Of a stretch of DNA of 64,000 nucleotides, positions 12,402 to 23,029 are shown piece after piece. The stretch is from the NCBI GenBank assembly GCA_034440615.1, contig JAOTOM010003181.1:1-64000 (forward strand), read 5' to 3'. This stretch comes from Ashinkailepas kermadecensis. Taxonomy: Eukaryota; Arthropoda; Thecostraca; Neolepadidae. Numbering within the stretch: the stretch's first letter is position 1; each line of letters starts with the position of its first letter. Position numbers and translations under genes: made by a program. Below the pieces are notes generated by a model. That model made no database searches. It was not told the DNA's origin and saw only the letters and a program-made list of their open reading frames with translations.

Positions 12402-12830
12402 GTGGCCATCGTGCCAGTCGTTCCCCAACTAGAAGACGTGGCAAGACAAGTTAGTCCGGCCGTTTCCCTAGTGACGGTCTCTGGAACAAAAATCGGACAA
12501 TTCGCGAAATCCAGAATAAGTCAAAAGCGAAGCACGGACAGTGCTGTATATAAGATACCGTGCGCCGCGTGCAATAAGGCTTACTTTGGTGAGTCAGGTA
12601 GAGGGTTGCCTAAGCGATTTAGCGAACACAAAGCTGATCTGAGGTTACATAGGACGTGAAACGCCCTAGTAGTGCCCGCAGATAGGGAAGGACACCTTCC
12701 AAACTGGAAGCTGGCTGTCCCTTTGCACGACAACCTGACAAAAAATCAAAGGCGTGCTGTTGAAGCCGCCTATATCGATACAGAGTCGATAACAACCTCT
12801 ACGGTTTTTTTTTCAAGATAGCCACCATAA
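12402..12830 (+). pseudogene. PLE GIY-YIG endonuclease fragment
   Basis: The frame 12402-12659 contains VYKIPCAACNKAYFGESG followed by GLPKRFSEHKADLRL, which matches the cysteine-containing GIY-YIG-type nuclease domain at the C-terminus of Penelope-like retroelements: the altered Y-G pair, the Arg of KRFSEH and the His are visible. Past a TGA at about 12657 the reading continues with GHLPNWKLAVPLHDN and RRAVEAAYID, typical of the domain's end, so the stop is a lesion. No RT lies directly upstream in the same orientation. This nuclease nicks the target for retrotransposition. Confidence 0.72.
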
Positions 12831-12879
12831 CAGCCAGGATTATAAAAAGGAACTAGACCCATGAGGAGAAAAAACCCGG

Positions 12880-13025
12880 CAAAGGCTCCCCCCCCTCTTT
12901 CCGGAACGTCCCTCTCTCCCGCGTTCTCTCCCACTCTTTCTCTCTCCCTCTCTCACTTTCTCTCTCCCTCTCTCACTTTCTCTCTCCTCTCTTTCTTTCT
13001 ATTTTTCTTTATCACTCTCCTTCCC
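12880..13025. repeat. CT-rich polypyrimidine tract
   Basis: A long run of CTCTCTCC, CTTTCTCTC and CCCTCTCTCAC words; the serine/leucine-rich frame over it has no domain content. Confidence 0.8.
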
Positions 13026-13220
13026 TCGATCCTCTATCTCCCCTCTCATTCCCTCATAGGTTACATTGTTGGATCGCCATTGAGCGAGCTGATTGCTTAA
13101 CTTTATGTAGGTCCTAAATATGAATCGTTCGATTGTGCATATTTTTGTGGAAGTGTTCTTGTAATGAATGTGTCAGGTCTTGTACTTTCTGTATGTAAAA
13201 ATCGTTTTAGTAAGAAAAAC

Positions 13221-13500
13221 ACGTAAAATAACCTTATGCTCATACTAAAACAAAGAAATAGATCCAAATTCGCACTCTATATATTTCGGCCACGGGCCTT
13301 CCTCAACAGTGAACATTTTTCTTCAAAAGCCACAAAACACACACGACAGGTGCACATCGTGACACCGTACAGTGAATCGCCTTCATTTTGCATATCACAA
13401 TATCTACATACTCGTAAAATACAAACACACACTAAACATAAGCCCACATCAAGGTGTATGATCCGTGTGTGTATGCATGTGTCAATTTCAGATCCAGGTG
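13221..13500 (-). repeat. PLE terminal segment, inverted partner of 14700-14970
   Basis: The complement matches 14700-14970 with scattered substitutions, including the AATTCGCACTCTATAT and GCCCACATCAAGGT words. It flanks the minus-strand PLE ORF immediately to its right. On the minus strand at 13283-13306 it holds a hammerhead-like core: TTGAGGA, a GGCC/GGCC stem, then GAAAT. Confidence 0.8.
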
Positions 13501-13535
13501 TGTGGATGTGGTTATGTGTGGCATATGTGATTGCC

Positions 13536-14360
13536 TTAGGCGGTGTAAGGAACCGGTTTTATCAGGGTCCAGGATGCCGTCATTTTGTTTAATGCTGGCT
13601 TTTTGTTCTCAATCTCTATTGATTCGCTGATTTTGAGCTCTGCTACATCTTTGCAGACTTGCAGAGTGGATATGCTGAGTGTTTTAGAGTCGAAGGTGCT
13701 GCTCGCATGAGTGATTTTGAAGTGTTCGCCAAATGGAGTGCTAGTGGTTTTATTTTTAGCGTCTCTTAAGTGCTCATTAAATCTGCCCCTAACCATGCGT
13801 TTTTTATCCCTTATATACGTCATATTCAATGGTCGGCATAGCTGGCATGTTATAAGGTAGACGGTGTTCCGTGTGTGGCATCTGCCTTGAAGTCCTGCCA
13901 GACAACAGTGACACTTTTTGCTCCCAGCAGGACATAGGTGTGGGTTGAGAGCGGACTTGGTTAGAGTTTCTGAAAGTGTTTTGCCACTCTGCCATGCCAC
14001 ACGTAGTGATAGTTTTGAGGTTTGGATTGCCGTGTTTTTTTTTTAGTTTATCATCTATGTAGGGGAGGCTGACGAAAGTTGCGTTGTCTTTAGGATCCGA
14101 ACGCCGCGTTTGTGTAGGTGTACTTCTCACGGGGTGTGTTACCTGGAACATTGCTCTTTTGATCATGCGGGGTGGATAGTAGTTTGCCGTAAATTATGTT
14201 TCGATTGTTTGCATGCTTCGGTTTCGGGCATCGGCATTAGATCCGAGACGCTTGCCTCTCAATGTCTGTGCATACAAAACTACTCTTTTTGTCTGGATGG
14301 GGTGTGTCGACAAGAATGTAAGGATTATGGGCGCCGCCATCGGTTTTATGTATAGCTCGG
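13536..14360 (-). pseudogene. PLE RT C-terminal part and GIY-YIG endonuclease
   Basis: Reading leftwards on the minus strand, 14360-14194 encodes TELYIKPMAAPIILTF and VVLYAQTLRGKRL, the region just after the RT palm (the plus-strand PLE at 24.9 kb has the same IKPMAAPII and VLYAQLLRA). 14166-13804 encodes the linker with VSLPYIDDKLKKKHG. 14000-13536 encodes the nuclease: NTVYLITCQLCRPLNMTYI, RGRFNEHLRDAKN, FGEHFKITH, and the tail LKISESIEIENKKPALN. At least one frameshift separates linker and nuclease. The YIDD here lies in the linker, not the RT catalytic loop. PLEs use this nuclease with their RT for target-primed insertion. This copy lacks the RT N-terminal half. Confidence 0.82.
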
Positions 14361-14392
14361 TTGTGTAAGCATCGTCCTTGTTTGCATAGCGA

Positions 14393-14690
14393 TGATATAA
14401 ACATGTTTGGACTAGGTCTAACAGACATCGAAAATCTCCTGAAGCATTGCTTGAATAATATCTTTGTGAGATTCGGGAACAGATATTACCGTCAGCAAAA
14501 GGGCATAGCGATGGGGAGTCGGATTGCTCCACCACTGGCCATCATATTCATGATGGCCAGTGCAGACACTCCTCCTGACATCCAATCAACACCAGCCCAT
14601 AACATATACGCGCTACATTGATGATGTCCTGGGTATTTGGACACACGGATCAAAATCACTCGCGATTATTTTGGGATCGCACACATGGGT
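14393..14690 (+). pseudogene. PLE reverse-transcriptase fragment
   Basis: The plus-strand frame starting near 14400 contains NNIFVRFGNRYYRQQKG followed by IAMGSRIAPPLAIIF, the RT motif 4 block of Penelope-like elements. A one-base slip near 14600 moves the reading to another frame, in which RYIDDVLGIWT appears; YIDD is the RT catalytic motif. It is oriented head to head with the minus-strand PLE at 13.5-14.36 kb, and both are enclosed by inverted terminal segments. No N-terminal or nuclease part follows. Confidence 0.78.
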
Positions 14691-14699
14691 CTCAAGTTG

Positions 14700-14970
14700 A
14701 CACACACACGGATCATATACCTTGATGTGGGCTTATGTTTAGTGTGTGTATGTTACGAGTATGTAGATATTGTGATATGTAAAATGAAGGCGATTCACTG
14801 TGCGGTGTCACGAGGTGCACTTGGCGTGTGTGTTTTTGTGGCTTTTGAAGCAAAATGTTTACTGTTGAGAAAGGCTCGTGGCCGAATTATATAGAGTGCG
14901 AATTTGGATCTATTTCTTTGTTTTAATATGAGCATAAGGTTATTTTACGCGTTTTCCATACTCAACACAT
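14700..14970 (+). repeat. PLE terminal segment, inverted partner of 13221-13500
   Basis: See the partner at 13221-13500. The hammerhead-like core is degraded here (14863-14890, CGAATTAT instead of CGAAATAT). Confidence 0.8.
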
Positions 14971-14994
14971 CATGCTCAACACAGCGCTGCACCT

Positions 14995-15185
14995 AATCAA
15001 AATCGTTTTATGTCGTACATTGTGCCCATTCTGACTGCAAAACTAGTTCACTGTTTGCTTGCCCCCGAAGAAGGTATGACACCGAAACGTCGGGCATTTT
15101 AAGAAATATAAATATTCTCACCATAATGTTAAAAATATAATTCCGTTACAGGCCATCTACATTAATTTAGAACCGTCTGCCATTC
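14995..15185 (+). repeat. PLE terminal segment with hammerhead-like core
   Basis: Inverted partner of 12085-12265. It contains CCGAAGA at 15065, GGT at 15073, ACC at 15081 and GAAAC at 15084, the arrangement of a hammerhead core with a short stem II. Confidence 0.78.
15065..15090 (+). ncRNA. Hammerhead-ribozyme-like core
   Basis: CCGAAGA, a 3-bp stem II (GGU/ACC, loop AUGAC) and GAAAC. The canonical U4 is a C here, so self-cleavage is doubtful for this copy. Stems I and III were not resolved by eye. Confidence 0.4.
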
Positions 15186-15930
15186 AGCACATTCCTACAC
15201 CACCTGGTTTTCGGTGTACACTGGTGATAAAGTTGACGTCACCAGCGTCAATAGACACATCAAGAAAGTTAATCTGCTCTCCCACCAAGTGTTCCATGGT
15301 AAAAGTGAGGCCTGACTCCTCCAAAAACAAAGCTGCTGTGACATTTAATAACATATGCCTACAAAACCATCTGTTTCCAGCGTTTTCCAGTGTACGACCA
15401 CACGATGAAATGCAGCAATGTTGTTTTTCACTGGAATTCCGGAGGAACCTGGTGTTAAACCAGATTGGGCAAAAAGAACAGGTCATTCATCATTTCAATT
15501 TCGGTTAGGGAAAGACAAGGAACAATACACTGAGCATAACAAAGAAGTAGAGGTACAGAATAGGACAAACGAAGCATTAAACTGTAAGTTACTTCAACAT
15601 AAAATGTGCTGAATAGCAGGATACAGAAGAAGCTGTGCAAGTTGTATGGCGTCTGGGTACCGCTCCCGAAACAGAAGGAAGGCTACATTAACGTATCGTC
15701 AGTTGTTCTTTCTGATGATCAAAAGGAATTGCTCAACCTTGGTGTAAAGTTCCAGTTTAGCCCAAGATTTTCGGAACATGAAAAGAAGGCAGAGCTGGAA
15801 ATCCTTTAGCAGGATATTCTCAAGCTCAAAACCGAAGGGAAACTCGCGGTCAATCCGGACATCCAGAAGCAACTACTGACGGAAAGTCCTAAAAACAGGG
15901 AAACAGCAGCGTTCATCGCTCTCGCGTCAC
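15184..15930. pseudogene. PLE pieces on both strands (RT on -, N-terminus on +)
   Basis: On the minus strand, about 15345-15184 encodes LTFTMEHLVGEQINFLDVSI followed by SVHRKPGG, the PLE RT block after the catalytic loop. On the plus strand, 15606-15930 encodes KLCKLYGVWVPLP, VVLSDDQKELLNLGVKFQFS and, past a stop at 15807, TEGKLAVNPDIQKQLL, which resembles the conserved N-terminal region before the RT of PLEs. The two pieces face each other and neither continues, because a LINE begins at about 15.94 kb. They are probably remnants of two copies, or of one rearranged copy. Confidence 0.65.
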
Positions 15931-15939
15931 TTCCGTCAG

Positions 15940-18569
15940 CATATATGTATGCATCTCATATCATTTATGTATGCAAAAGCTATGGAACAAGAGGTATTAA
16001 TATCATAGAAAGCAACCTCATTGAAGCCTCATTTGTTGAAGTAAACCTTGGAATTGAAAACAAAATGAAATATGTAATAATGTGTGAGATATACCGTCCC
16101 CATGTTTCTCCCATAGTGATTTCCATATTTCCATAGCATGTTGGATAAGTTACTAGACAGCTTAGAAAGCAAAGGAAAATTTACTATCATAACAGGAGAT
16201 TTCATCTATAACATACTGAATATCAGAAATGATACAAATAGCAGAGCCTTTCTAAACTTGCTCATCTCATATGGATTTTGGCCCACTATAACAAAAGCCA
16301 CTGGTGCAGATAGTGCTGCAAGGGCATTGCTATACAATATATATATATATAAATTATCTCTCCTATGTCTGATCTAGAGCTGATCTAGAGTCTGATCTAG
16401 AGCTAGAGGATTTATCTGATCACCTTTCCAATCTTATGACTTTAACTTTTGATGAAAATCAAAGCTCAACGAAACGCTAACAGAACAGTATTTGATTACA
16501 ATCAAGTGACTAAATTAAATGATTATTTGGCATTAGCACTACAAAATTTTGACAACACTGATGCAAACATTACATGTTCTCAGTTGATAAAAGCATATAT
16601 AGATGGTATAAAGCTTTTGACTAAAACACTTACACACAGCAGAAGGAGAGCCCCCATGAAACCATGGATAACTGCAGGAATATTATGTTCCATATATTTT
16701 TTTTTAATTGTACAAGAAGTACTTAAAAAGTAAAAGCATGCAAAATGAATTAAACGAGTATAAACGACATAGAAACATTTTAGTTAATATTTTGAGAGAT
16801 TCAAAAGCTGTATTATCAAGTAGCACTCTATTACAATCAACAGGATGGACAAAAAAAATTGGAGAATCCCAAATTAACTGATAAATAAGAAAAAACTAGA
16901 TCCAAACTTCCTGATGCATTAGAAGATGAAGATGGCAATGCATATGAAAGGAATTGTTTATCAAATGCATTTAATAATTTCTTTGTGTCCTGGAGAAAGG
17001 CTAGAAAAAAAAAACAGCATCTACAGAAAAAGATCCTACTGAATACATTGCTGAACCTACCTATGCAAATTTTTCGGATAATATAAGTACCAATGTAGCT
17101 CAAGTCGAATCAATTATTAAGAACTTGAAATCAGTTGGAGGTGGCATAGATGGAATCAACACAACAATTTTCTGCTTATATATCAAAGTATACTGAAACA
17201 GATTACCAATCTACTTAATCTTTGTCTGCATAGTGAAATATTTCCTGATTATTTTGAGAAAGTAGTTGTACCTATATTCAAGGCAGCAGAACATCATAAA
17301 TTCACAAATTATAGACCTATATCTATACTCCCTATATTCTCTAAAATTTTGGACAGTATATTACACTCCTGTCTTTCAATATATTTGGAACTAAATAATG
17401 TACTAAGCCCTTTTCAATTTGGCTTCAGAAGCAATCATAGCACATCATGCCCATTATGTATTTATATAATGAAATTACTAAGTCCATTGAAAACGGAAAT
17501 ATTTTGTGGCTTATACATTGATTTGAAAAAAGCATTCGACACAGTTTGCACTAACGTACTAGTTAGAAAATTAAGGTGCATTGGAGTTGAAGGTCCCCTC
17601 CTTAGAATATTATAATCATTACATAAAAACAGATATCAGCAAACTAAAGTATCTGAGACATTATCTGAATCAGAGATCATTTATATGAGTGTCCCTCAGG
17701 ACTCCATTACAGGACCCTCATTATTCATCATATATATCAACGACTTGGCCAGAATTTCCAAATAGGCGTATATGTGCTTATTTTTGCTGATGGCACAGCT
17801 ATTCTTGTCAAGGCTAGAAATATAGATGAATTTCAGAATAAACTGAATGGCATTGTGCCAGAGCTAACATGGTTTGAAGCAAATAGGCTGTCACCAAATG
17901 TATCAAAGACAAATTACCAAATATATTCTGGAGCTCCCAGTAATGACATAGATATAGTGAACAATTCGGCAAAAGTGACCAGAAAACAACAAATATAGCA
18001 TCTTGGCATAGTGCTGGATGCAAAAATTGGCTTGGTATGGGCACATTGATTATGTCACAGCCATCATTAGTAGAAACATGGGTATTATGGGGAGGGCAAA
18101 ATACTTCATTACAAGTCGAGAACTGAAGTACTTATACAACTCTTTAATCCTTCCCTATTTAAATTACTGTACTGTGATATGGGGTAATAATTATCCCACA
18201 AGATTAGACCAAATTATACAATCCCAGAAACGTGCATGGCGACTTATTGATTATAGACATTATCCATATCCTACAAATGAGTTATTTATCAAGTACAACA
18301 TTTTGAAGTTCACAGTTATGGTGCAGGAACAAAACATATTAATGCTGCACAAATTTGTCCATGATACATTGCCACGTGCTATGGCTGACTTTTTTGTTCA
18401 ATATGCAACACCTACTAATACAAGAATCATTCAACATTTATCTGTACCATTTACGTATCGACAATATAAGCTGTATGCTATTGCATCCTCTGCACCAAAA
18501 TCCTGGAACAATGTAAGTTGCCAAATATTTCCCAGTATAGAACAGGTGCTGAGGAAAAAGATGTGCTAA
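15940..18569 (+). pseudogene. Broken jockey/CR1-type LINE, ORF2
   Basis: Blocks in order on the plus strand: 15945-16377, the C-terminal part of the endonuclease (MCEIYRPHVSP, TIITGDFIYNILN); 16449-16733, the linker (KPWITAGILCSI); 17270-17615, RT blocks (NYRPISILPIFSKILD, FQFGFRSNHST, LYIDLKKAFDTV); 17690-17765, VPQDSITGPSLFIIYINDL; 17774-17998, with FADG in place of the catalytic FADD; 18018-18569, the thumb and C-terminus (LYNSLILPYLNYCTVIWGNN, SAPKSWNNV). Stops and frameshifts separate the blocks, and the FADG change removes a catalytic aspartate. The 5' end (ORF1 and endonuclease start) is missing. It is inserted in or beside PLE remnants. Confidence 0.88.
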
Positions 18570-19185
18570 TTGAATGCGTTAGACGTTACTTTATGGAATT
18601 ATACAAATCAAATTAAAACTGAAGACAGAATATAGTGCACATAATTCACAAAGCCAACTTTTAAACATTGTACCTTGTCATAGAGGGTATCAATGTTGAT
18701 GATATATGGAAGCATGCAAAATATGATGTGTTTCAATGAATGTTTTTGTGTGTTGTTTCTTTTTGTGATGGAGGATATTCGTAGGTTTGCATACACCCAT
18801 GCATATTCTGCATGAGTTATCTCTGTATGAATCTGCTTTCATCATTTCTGTACTCCCCCTAACATTTTCATCTTGTGACCCTGGGAATTATGTGGGCGTT
18901 ACTAGCTTACTACCTGTCCACGGTTTTCCCAGGGTCTCATTTCCCTTCTACTAATTGGTGGTGGTCTATCTGCAAAAAGACAAAAAGAAAATACAGAAGG
19001 GATGATAATTGTATTGATATAATCACATTCTGTTGTATCTCTTGTTTGCATCCCGAGGTACCCATGTGTTGGCTGCCCTGATCTACGGGCGGCTGACCGG
19101 GGGAAGCCCCACATTGAAAGACCCAATGAAGGTGCATACAGCCAAATGGGATAGGCTGCTGCTGCATCTGATATGTGGACAATAC
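18570..19185. other. No gene recognised
   Basis: AT-rich flank of the LINE followed by unassigned sequence; no domain or repeat boundary could be placed, apart from the start of an inverted copy at 19186. Confidence 0.5.
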
Positions 19186-19290
19186 AAAAAACACCTCTTC
19201 CAGATCTCTTGGGGCGTAGAGTCGTCGTGGTTCCGTTCTTGGCTTGTGCATCGTGTAGAAGTTTTTTTGTGCCGGTAGATATCAGGAGTA
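19186..19290 (-). repeat. Inverted copy of 19788-19890
   Basis: The words CACCTCTTCCAGATCTCTTG, GGCGTAGAGTC and TTCCGTTCTTGGCTTGTG recur as their complements at 19788-19890. It lies outside the main inverted pair described below. Confidence 0.7.
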
Positions 19291-19369
19291 TGCAGCACAA
19301 ATAACGGGGATGCTACGAAACGGGAGAGCAAATTAATGTTTACATGTAGTTCGTCAAGTATATGCGGCT

Positions 19370-19772
19370 TTTAAGAATACTATCAACATTCAGCTACCTC
19401 TCCGTATTATCAGTTAAATCAACATCAGCTTATCAAGACGTTTCGCTTGATTTCAAAGCTTCGTCGGTCAGTCAAAGCTTCGTCAAAGATCACCCGACAA
19501 AACTTTCCCACCTCCTTCTAATACCTTTAGACACATGCATTTCACACTCGATGGTACACGCATTTTATACATCACCATTTCATCCTCTGGAAGTGACTGG
19601 TTAGGTCCTGCAGCGGATGCAACACGGCAGCAGGTTCTGTAACACGGGGCCTCGCCGTGGAAGGCGCTGCAGTCGGAAGTGACTCGAAGATAGGTACTGG
19701 AAACGGAGACGTCACATCAGCAGACGCCGTAGTCGCAACCAGCCCGGCAACAGGCACTGCCGCGGGAGGCTG
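19370..19772. repeat. Left arm of an inverted PLE-related duplication
   Basis: This arm is repeated in inverted orientation at 20034-20251, continuing at 21648-21766 and 23597-23640 after two later insertions. The outer part (19420-19560) also matches 47609-47830 directly. The inner part encodes on the minus strand the peptide SADVTSPFPVPIFESLPTAA, which is also encoded on the plus strand at 20034-20229. A hammerhead-like core lies on the minus strand at 19440-19467 (CCGACGA, then GCGAAAC). Confidence 0.75.
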
Positions 19773-20033
19773 AGGCTGCATACTTCTGATATCTACCGAC
19801 ACAATAAACATCTAATCTCACGATACACAAGCCAAGAACGGAACCCCGATGACTCTACGCCCCAAGAGATCTGGAAGAGGTGGTTTTGAAGACAGCTGGA
19901 AGCAACACTGCGAGAGGTGTTGAAACGTGTGGCCATCTACGTGGACGGCTTCCTGCAGATGCTGTTACTACTTGACCTCCGAGGAATTGCTGCTGACGCG
20001 CTTGGGAAAAGGGAAGCCATGCCGGTATCAGCT

Positions 20034-20251
20034 CAGCCTGCGGCGGCAGTGCCTTTTGCCGAGCTGCTTGCGACTACGGCGTCTGCTGATGTGACCTCTC
20101 CGTTTCCAGTACCCATCTTCGAGTCACTTCCGACTGCAGCGCCTTCCACGGCGAGGCCCCATGTCACAGAACCTGCTGCCGTGTTGCATCCGCTGCAGGA
20201 CCTAACCCAACACTTCCAGAAGATGGAATAGTGATGTACAAAATGCAAGTA
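20034..20251. repeat. Right arm of the inverted PLE-related duplication
   Basis: Complement of the 19571-19772 part of the left arm at high identity, coding on the plus strand for the same proline/alanine-rich peptide. The arm is interrupted at 20252 by a mariner and resumes at 21648. Confidence 0.75.
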
Positions 20252-21647
20252 GGGTGTCTAAAAAAACAGTTAACCCATATAACCTGGCATAACTTTGTCA
20301 ATTTTAATGCTTTTCTCATTCTTTTTCAGATTTAACAAGATGAGACCATAACAATTTCGGATCTTTACAAGAATGAAGTATACCGATGAAGAGAAGATTT
20401 TCTGTGTGACCCTATATTTGGAGTCAAAATCGTACAAAAAGGTGCACGCGAAATTCAGGCAAAAATATAACTTCAACAACTTTCCATCAAAACCACTCAT
20501 TTTCAAATGGGTTAAAAAGTTTCAAGCAACTGGATCACTTCACAACAACTAGACAAAGCCTACAACACCAAAAAATGGGAGAAAAAAGACAGCTAGGACT
20601 CCAGAGAACATTGCTGCAGTGAGGGACTCCGTCGGGCGAATTCCGAAGAAATCGATCCGTAGACGAGCCCAATTGCTTGGTCTGACCCGTGCCTCTGTAC
20701 AGAGGATTCTGGAGGTAGATTTGCATCTCTATCCATACAGGATCCAGATAAAGCATAAACTCACTGATGCAGACAAGGCTAAGCGAGTTACTATGTGCCA
20801 GTGGTTCATGGACATCATCGAAGAGTACCCTGACTTTCTCGACAACCTCTGGTTCTCCGACGAGGCTCATTTCACCCTGTATGGGTATGTCAACAGTAAA
20901 AACAACGTGTTCTGGGGCACCACTCCCCCTGATGAAGTGCTACAGAGGCCTCTGCACTCAGTCAAATGCACTGCCTGGGTTGCAATATCAAAGCATGGCA
21001 TCATTGGGCCGTTCTGGTTCGAAGATGACAACGGGAACGCGGTGACCGTGACCAAGGAACGCTACCTTGTGATCCTCCAGCAGTTCTGGACCGCTCTGGG
21101 GCGCAGAAACAGAGCCAGAGGAATAAACAGGTTCCAGAGGGCTGAGCAGTGGTTCCAGCAAGGTGGTGCAACCCCCCACACTGCTAATGTCACCCTGGAG
21201 TGGCTGGATGAGAAGTTCCCAGACCGCCTCATCAGCCGCCGCCGAGACCCCGAGTGGTCCCCCCACTCCCCGGACCTCAACCCCCCTGACTTCTACCTGT
21301 GGGGCTATCTGAAGGACAATGTGTACCAGGGTAATCCTCAGACCATCCCTGAACTGAAACAAGCCATCGCCCAGAAGATCAGGGCCATCCGAAAGGAAGA
21401 ATTTGTGCGGGTCATTGAAAACTTCGCTCGCCGTGCTCAGGTGTGCCTCCAGCGCAACGGTGGCCACCTGGAGCATGTTTTATGAACTGCTGTAGAACTA
21501 GTGTAGATGTAGTATTAGATTGTAGATATGTTGTTTTTCAGAATTGTTAAGGTCTCAGCCTTCCATTTCAGTTTAGTTTTTGTAAATATGTTGATTGGTT
21601 CATGAAATACAGCTGTTTGAATGGGTTAACTGTTTTTTTAGACACCC
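20252..21647 (+). mobile_element. Mariner-like transposon, DD41D-type spacing
   Basis: Terminal inverted repeats of at least 26 bp start with GGGTGTCTAAAAAAACAG at 20252 and end with its complement at 21647. A TA precedes the left end, but the base pair after the right end is GT, so the usual TA duplication is not intact. It interrupts the right arm of the inverted PLE duplication, so it is younger than that structure. Length is 1396 bp. Confidence 0.88.
20373..21485 (+). pseudogene. DD41D-spaced mariner transposase with a stop and a lost catalytic Asp
   Basis: Reading from the ATG at 20373 gives an N-terminal helix-turn-helix (MKYTDEEKIFCVTLYLES, then KPLIFKWVKKFQATGSL), one in-frame TAG at 20550-20552, then in the same frame a second HTH (RRRAQLLGLTRASVQRIL) and the catalytic domain: WFSDEAHF with the first Asp, FQQGGATPHTA where family members have QQDGATPHTA, and LNPPDFYLWG with the third Asp. 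The second catalytic Asp is therefore Gly. Forty-one residues separate that position from the third Asp. The full frame would be about 370 residues, the usual family length. The TAG and the Asp-to-Gly change each inactivate it. Confidence 0.88.
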
Positions 21648-21766
21648 GTGCACGTTTTGTCGGCTTATCTTTGAAAATCCAAATATTTGTTTGGCTCAAT
21701 TGCGGTGTGACATGCTCTCTAACTGACGAAGCTTTGAAATACAGTAAATCGTCTTGACAACCTGTA
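21648..21766 (-). repeat. Continuation of the right PLE arm, with degraded hammerhead-like core
   Basis: Complement of part of the left arm and of 47609-47720, including GTCAAACAAATATTTGGATT-type words. CTGACGA at about 21722 is followed by a degraded GTAAATCGTC where better copies have GCGAAACGTC. The arm is cut again at 21767 and resumes at 23597. Confidence 0.7.
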
Positions 21767-22976
21767 GCCTGTTTCATAAAGCAAAATTTCGGTGTAAGTA
21801 GTAAGTATTAAGCAGTAAGTAGTAAATTTCTGTTTCATAACACAAAATCTACAATTTTAATTTACTATTTCAAATTTACTACTTACTACTTACTACCATC
21901 CCGGGCTAAATTCAGGCAGGCCGTTTCATAAAAGTTACTACACACAATACAACTACAACTTGTAGCAAAAGTGAAGCAGAACTTACTACCAAAGTTTACT
22001 TTGCCTCATCCATGGTAAATGTTTCTGATCTGAGATTATCAAATGATTATATTTGAGTGAGAGACTCTGTCAAGTCATTCTCTGTCAAGCGGTTCTATCT
22101 GAGCAGTATGAACATCAAAACAAGCTGACTATTAAGCATGAATGCTGAAAATATGAGGCGACGAAGGCCACGGAGATTCAGGCCACGTGTGAACATGAAC
22201 CTGGATCTGCCAGAGCCATTTCGGTACGAGCTTATACTGCTGTTTTTGTCAAATGAAAGGCAAGTAGTTTGTATTGATGGTGATAGACTAGCTCCTGACT
22301 CTCCGTGCCCGTGGATTAGCTGATGGGGGTGGACATTTTCTCGGAAGGGCGCCTTCGGCGGAAAATTCGCCGAGCGGGAAGGATGAACTCAGGCATACTG
22401 AGGGGAGCCTTTTCGTCTCAAAAGGACCCATTTTCCTCTGAAAGAAGTACCTTTGGTAGATAAATCCGTTGAGTGTACGGGACACTTTCCCGTCTGGAGA
22501 GACGCCATGGGTGAGGGCACATGCCCCAAGTGTCCCCCTGTATCCACCCCTGGTCCAAATGACCTTGAGGAAGTCTGATGCGGCTCAGTCGATCAGCTGA
22601 TGTTACAACAATCAGTTAGCGCCCATGTCGCAGCGGTCACGCGCAACGCTCGTTTTTTCCCCGCTCGCGCACTCCTTGCAGTTACCGCAGTCAGTAACAG
22701 TAACTTAGCGGCGATCATTTGGCTTCAATAATGAAGGCCGCATTATCTTCTGTGTGCAACAAGGGGCACTACTATTGATACCAGAGAAAACAAAGTAGAA
22801 CGGATGCTAGCATTTCTGGTTACTTTGTCAGTTGATTGGGGTACAGCCCATACTTTGTTTTTATGGTTGTCTTCGGTGGTACCGGTTCAAGCTGCATAAT
22901 CTTTTCCAAAACGTGGCTCGAAGCATTAGTGGCCTTTGGGTGCGCTCCACGCACGCCTGGGGACCCCTTGGAGAGG

Positions 22977-23029
<53 letters not shown>

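Noticed and set aside
12402..12659. Homing endonuclease of a group I intron (GIY-YIG)
   Set aside because: The cysteine pair and the nearby PLE terminal segments fit the Penelope type; there is no intron RNA structure.
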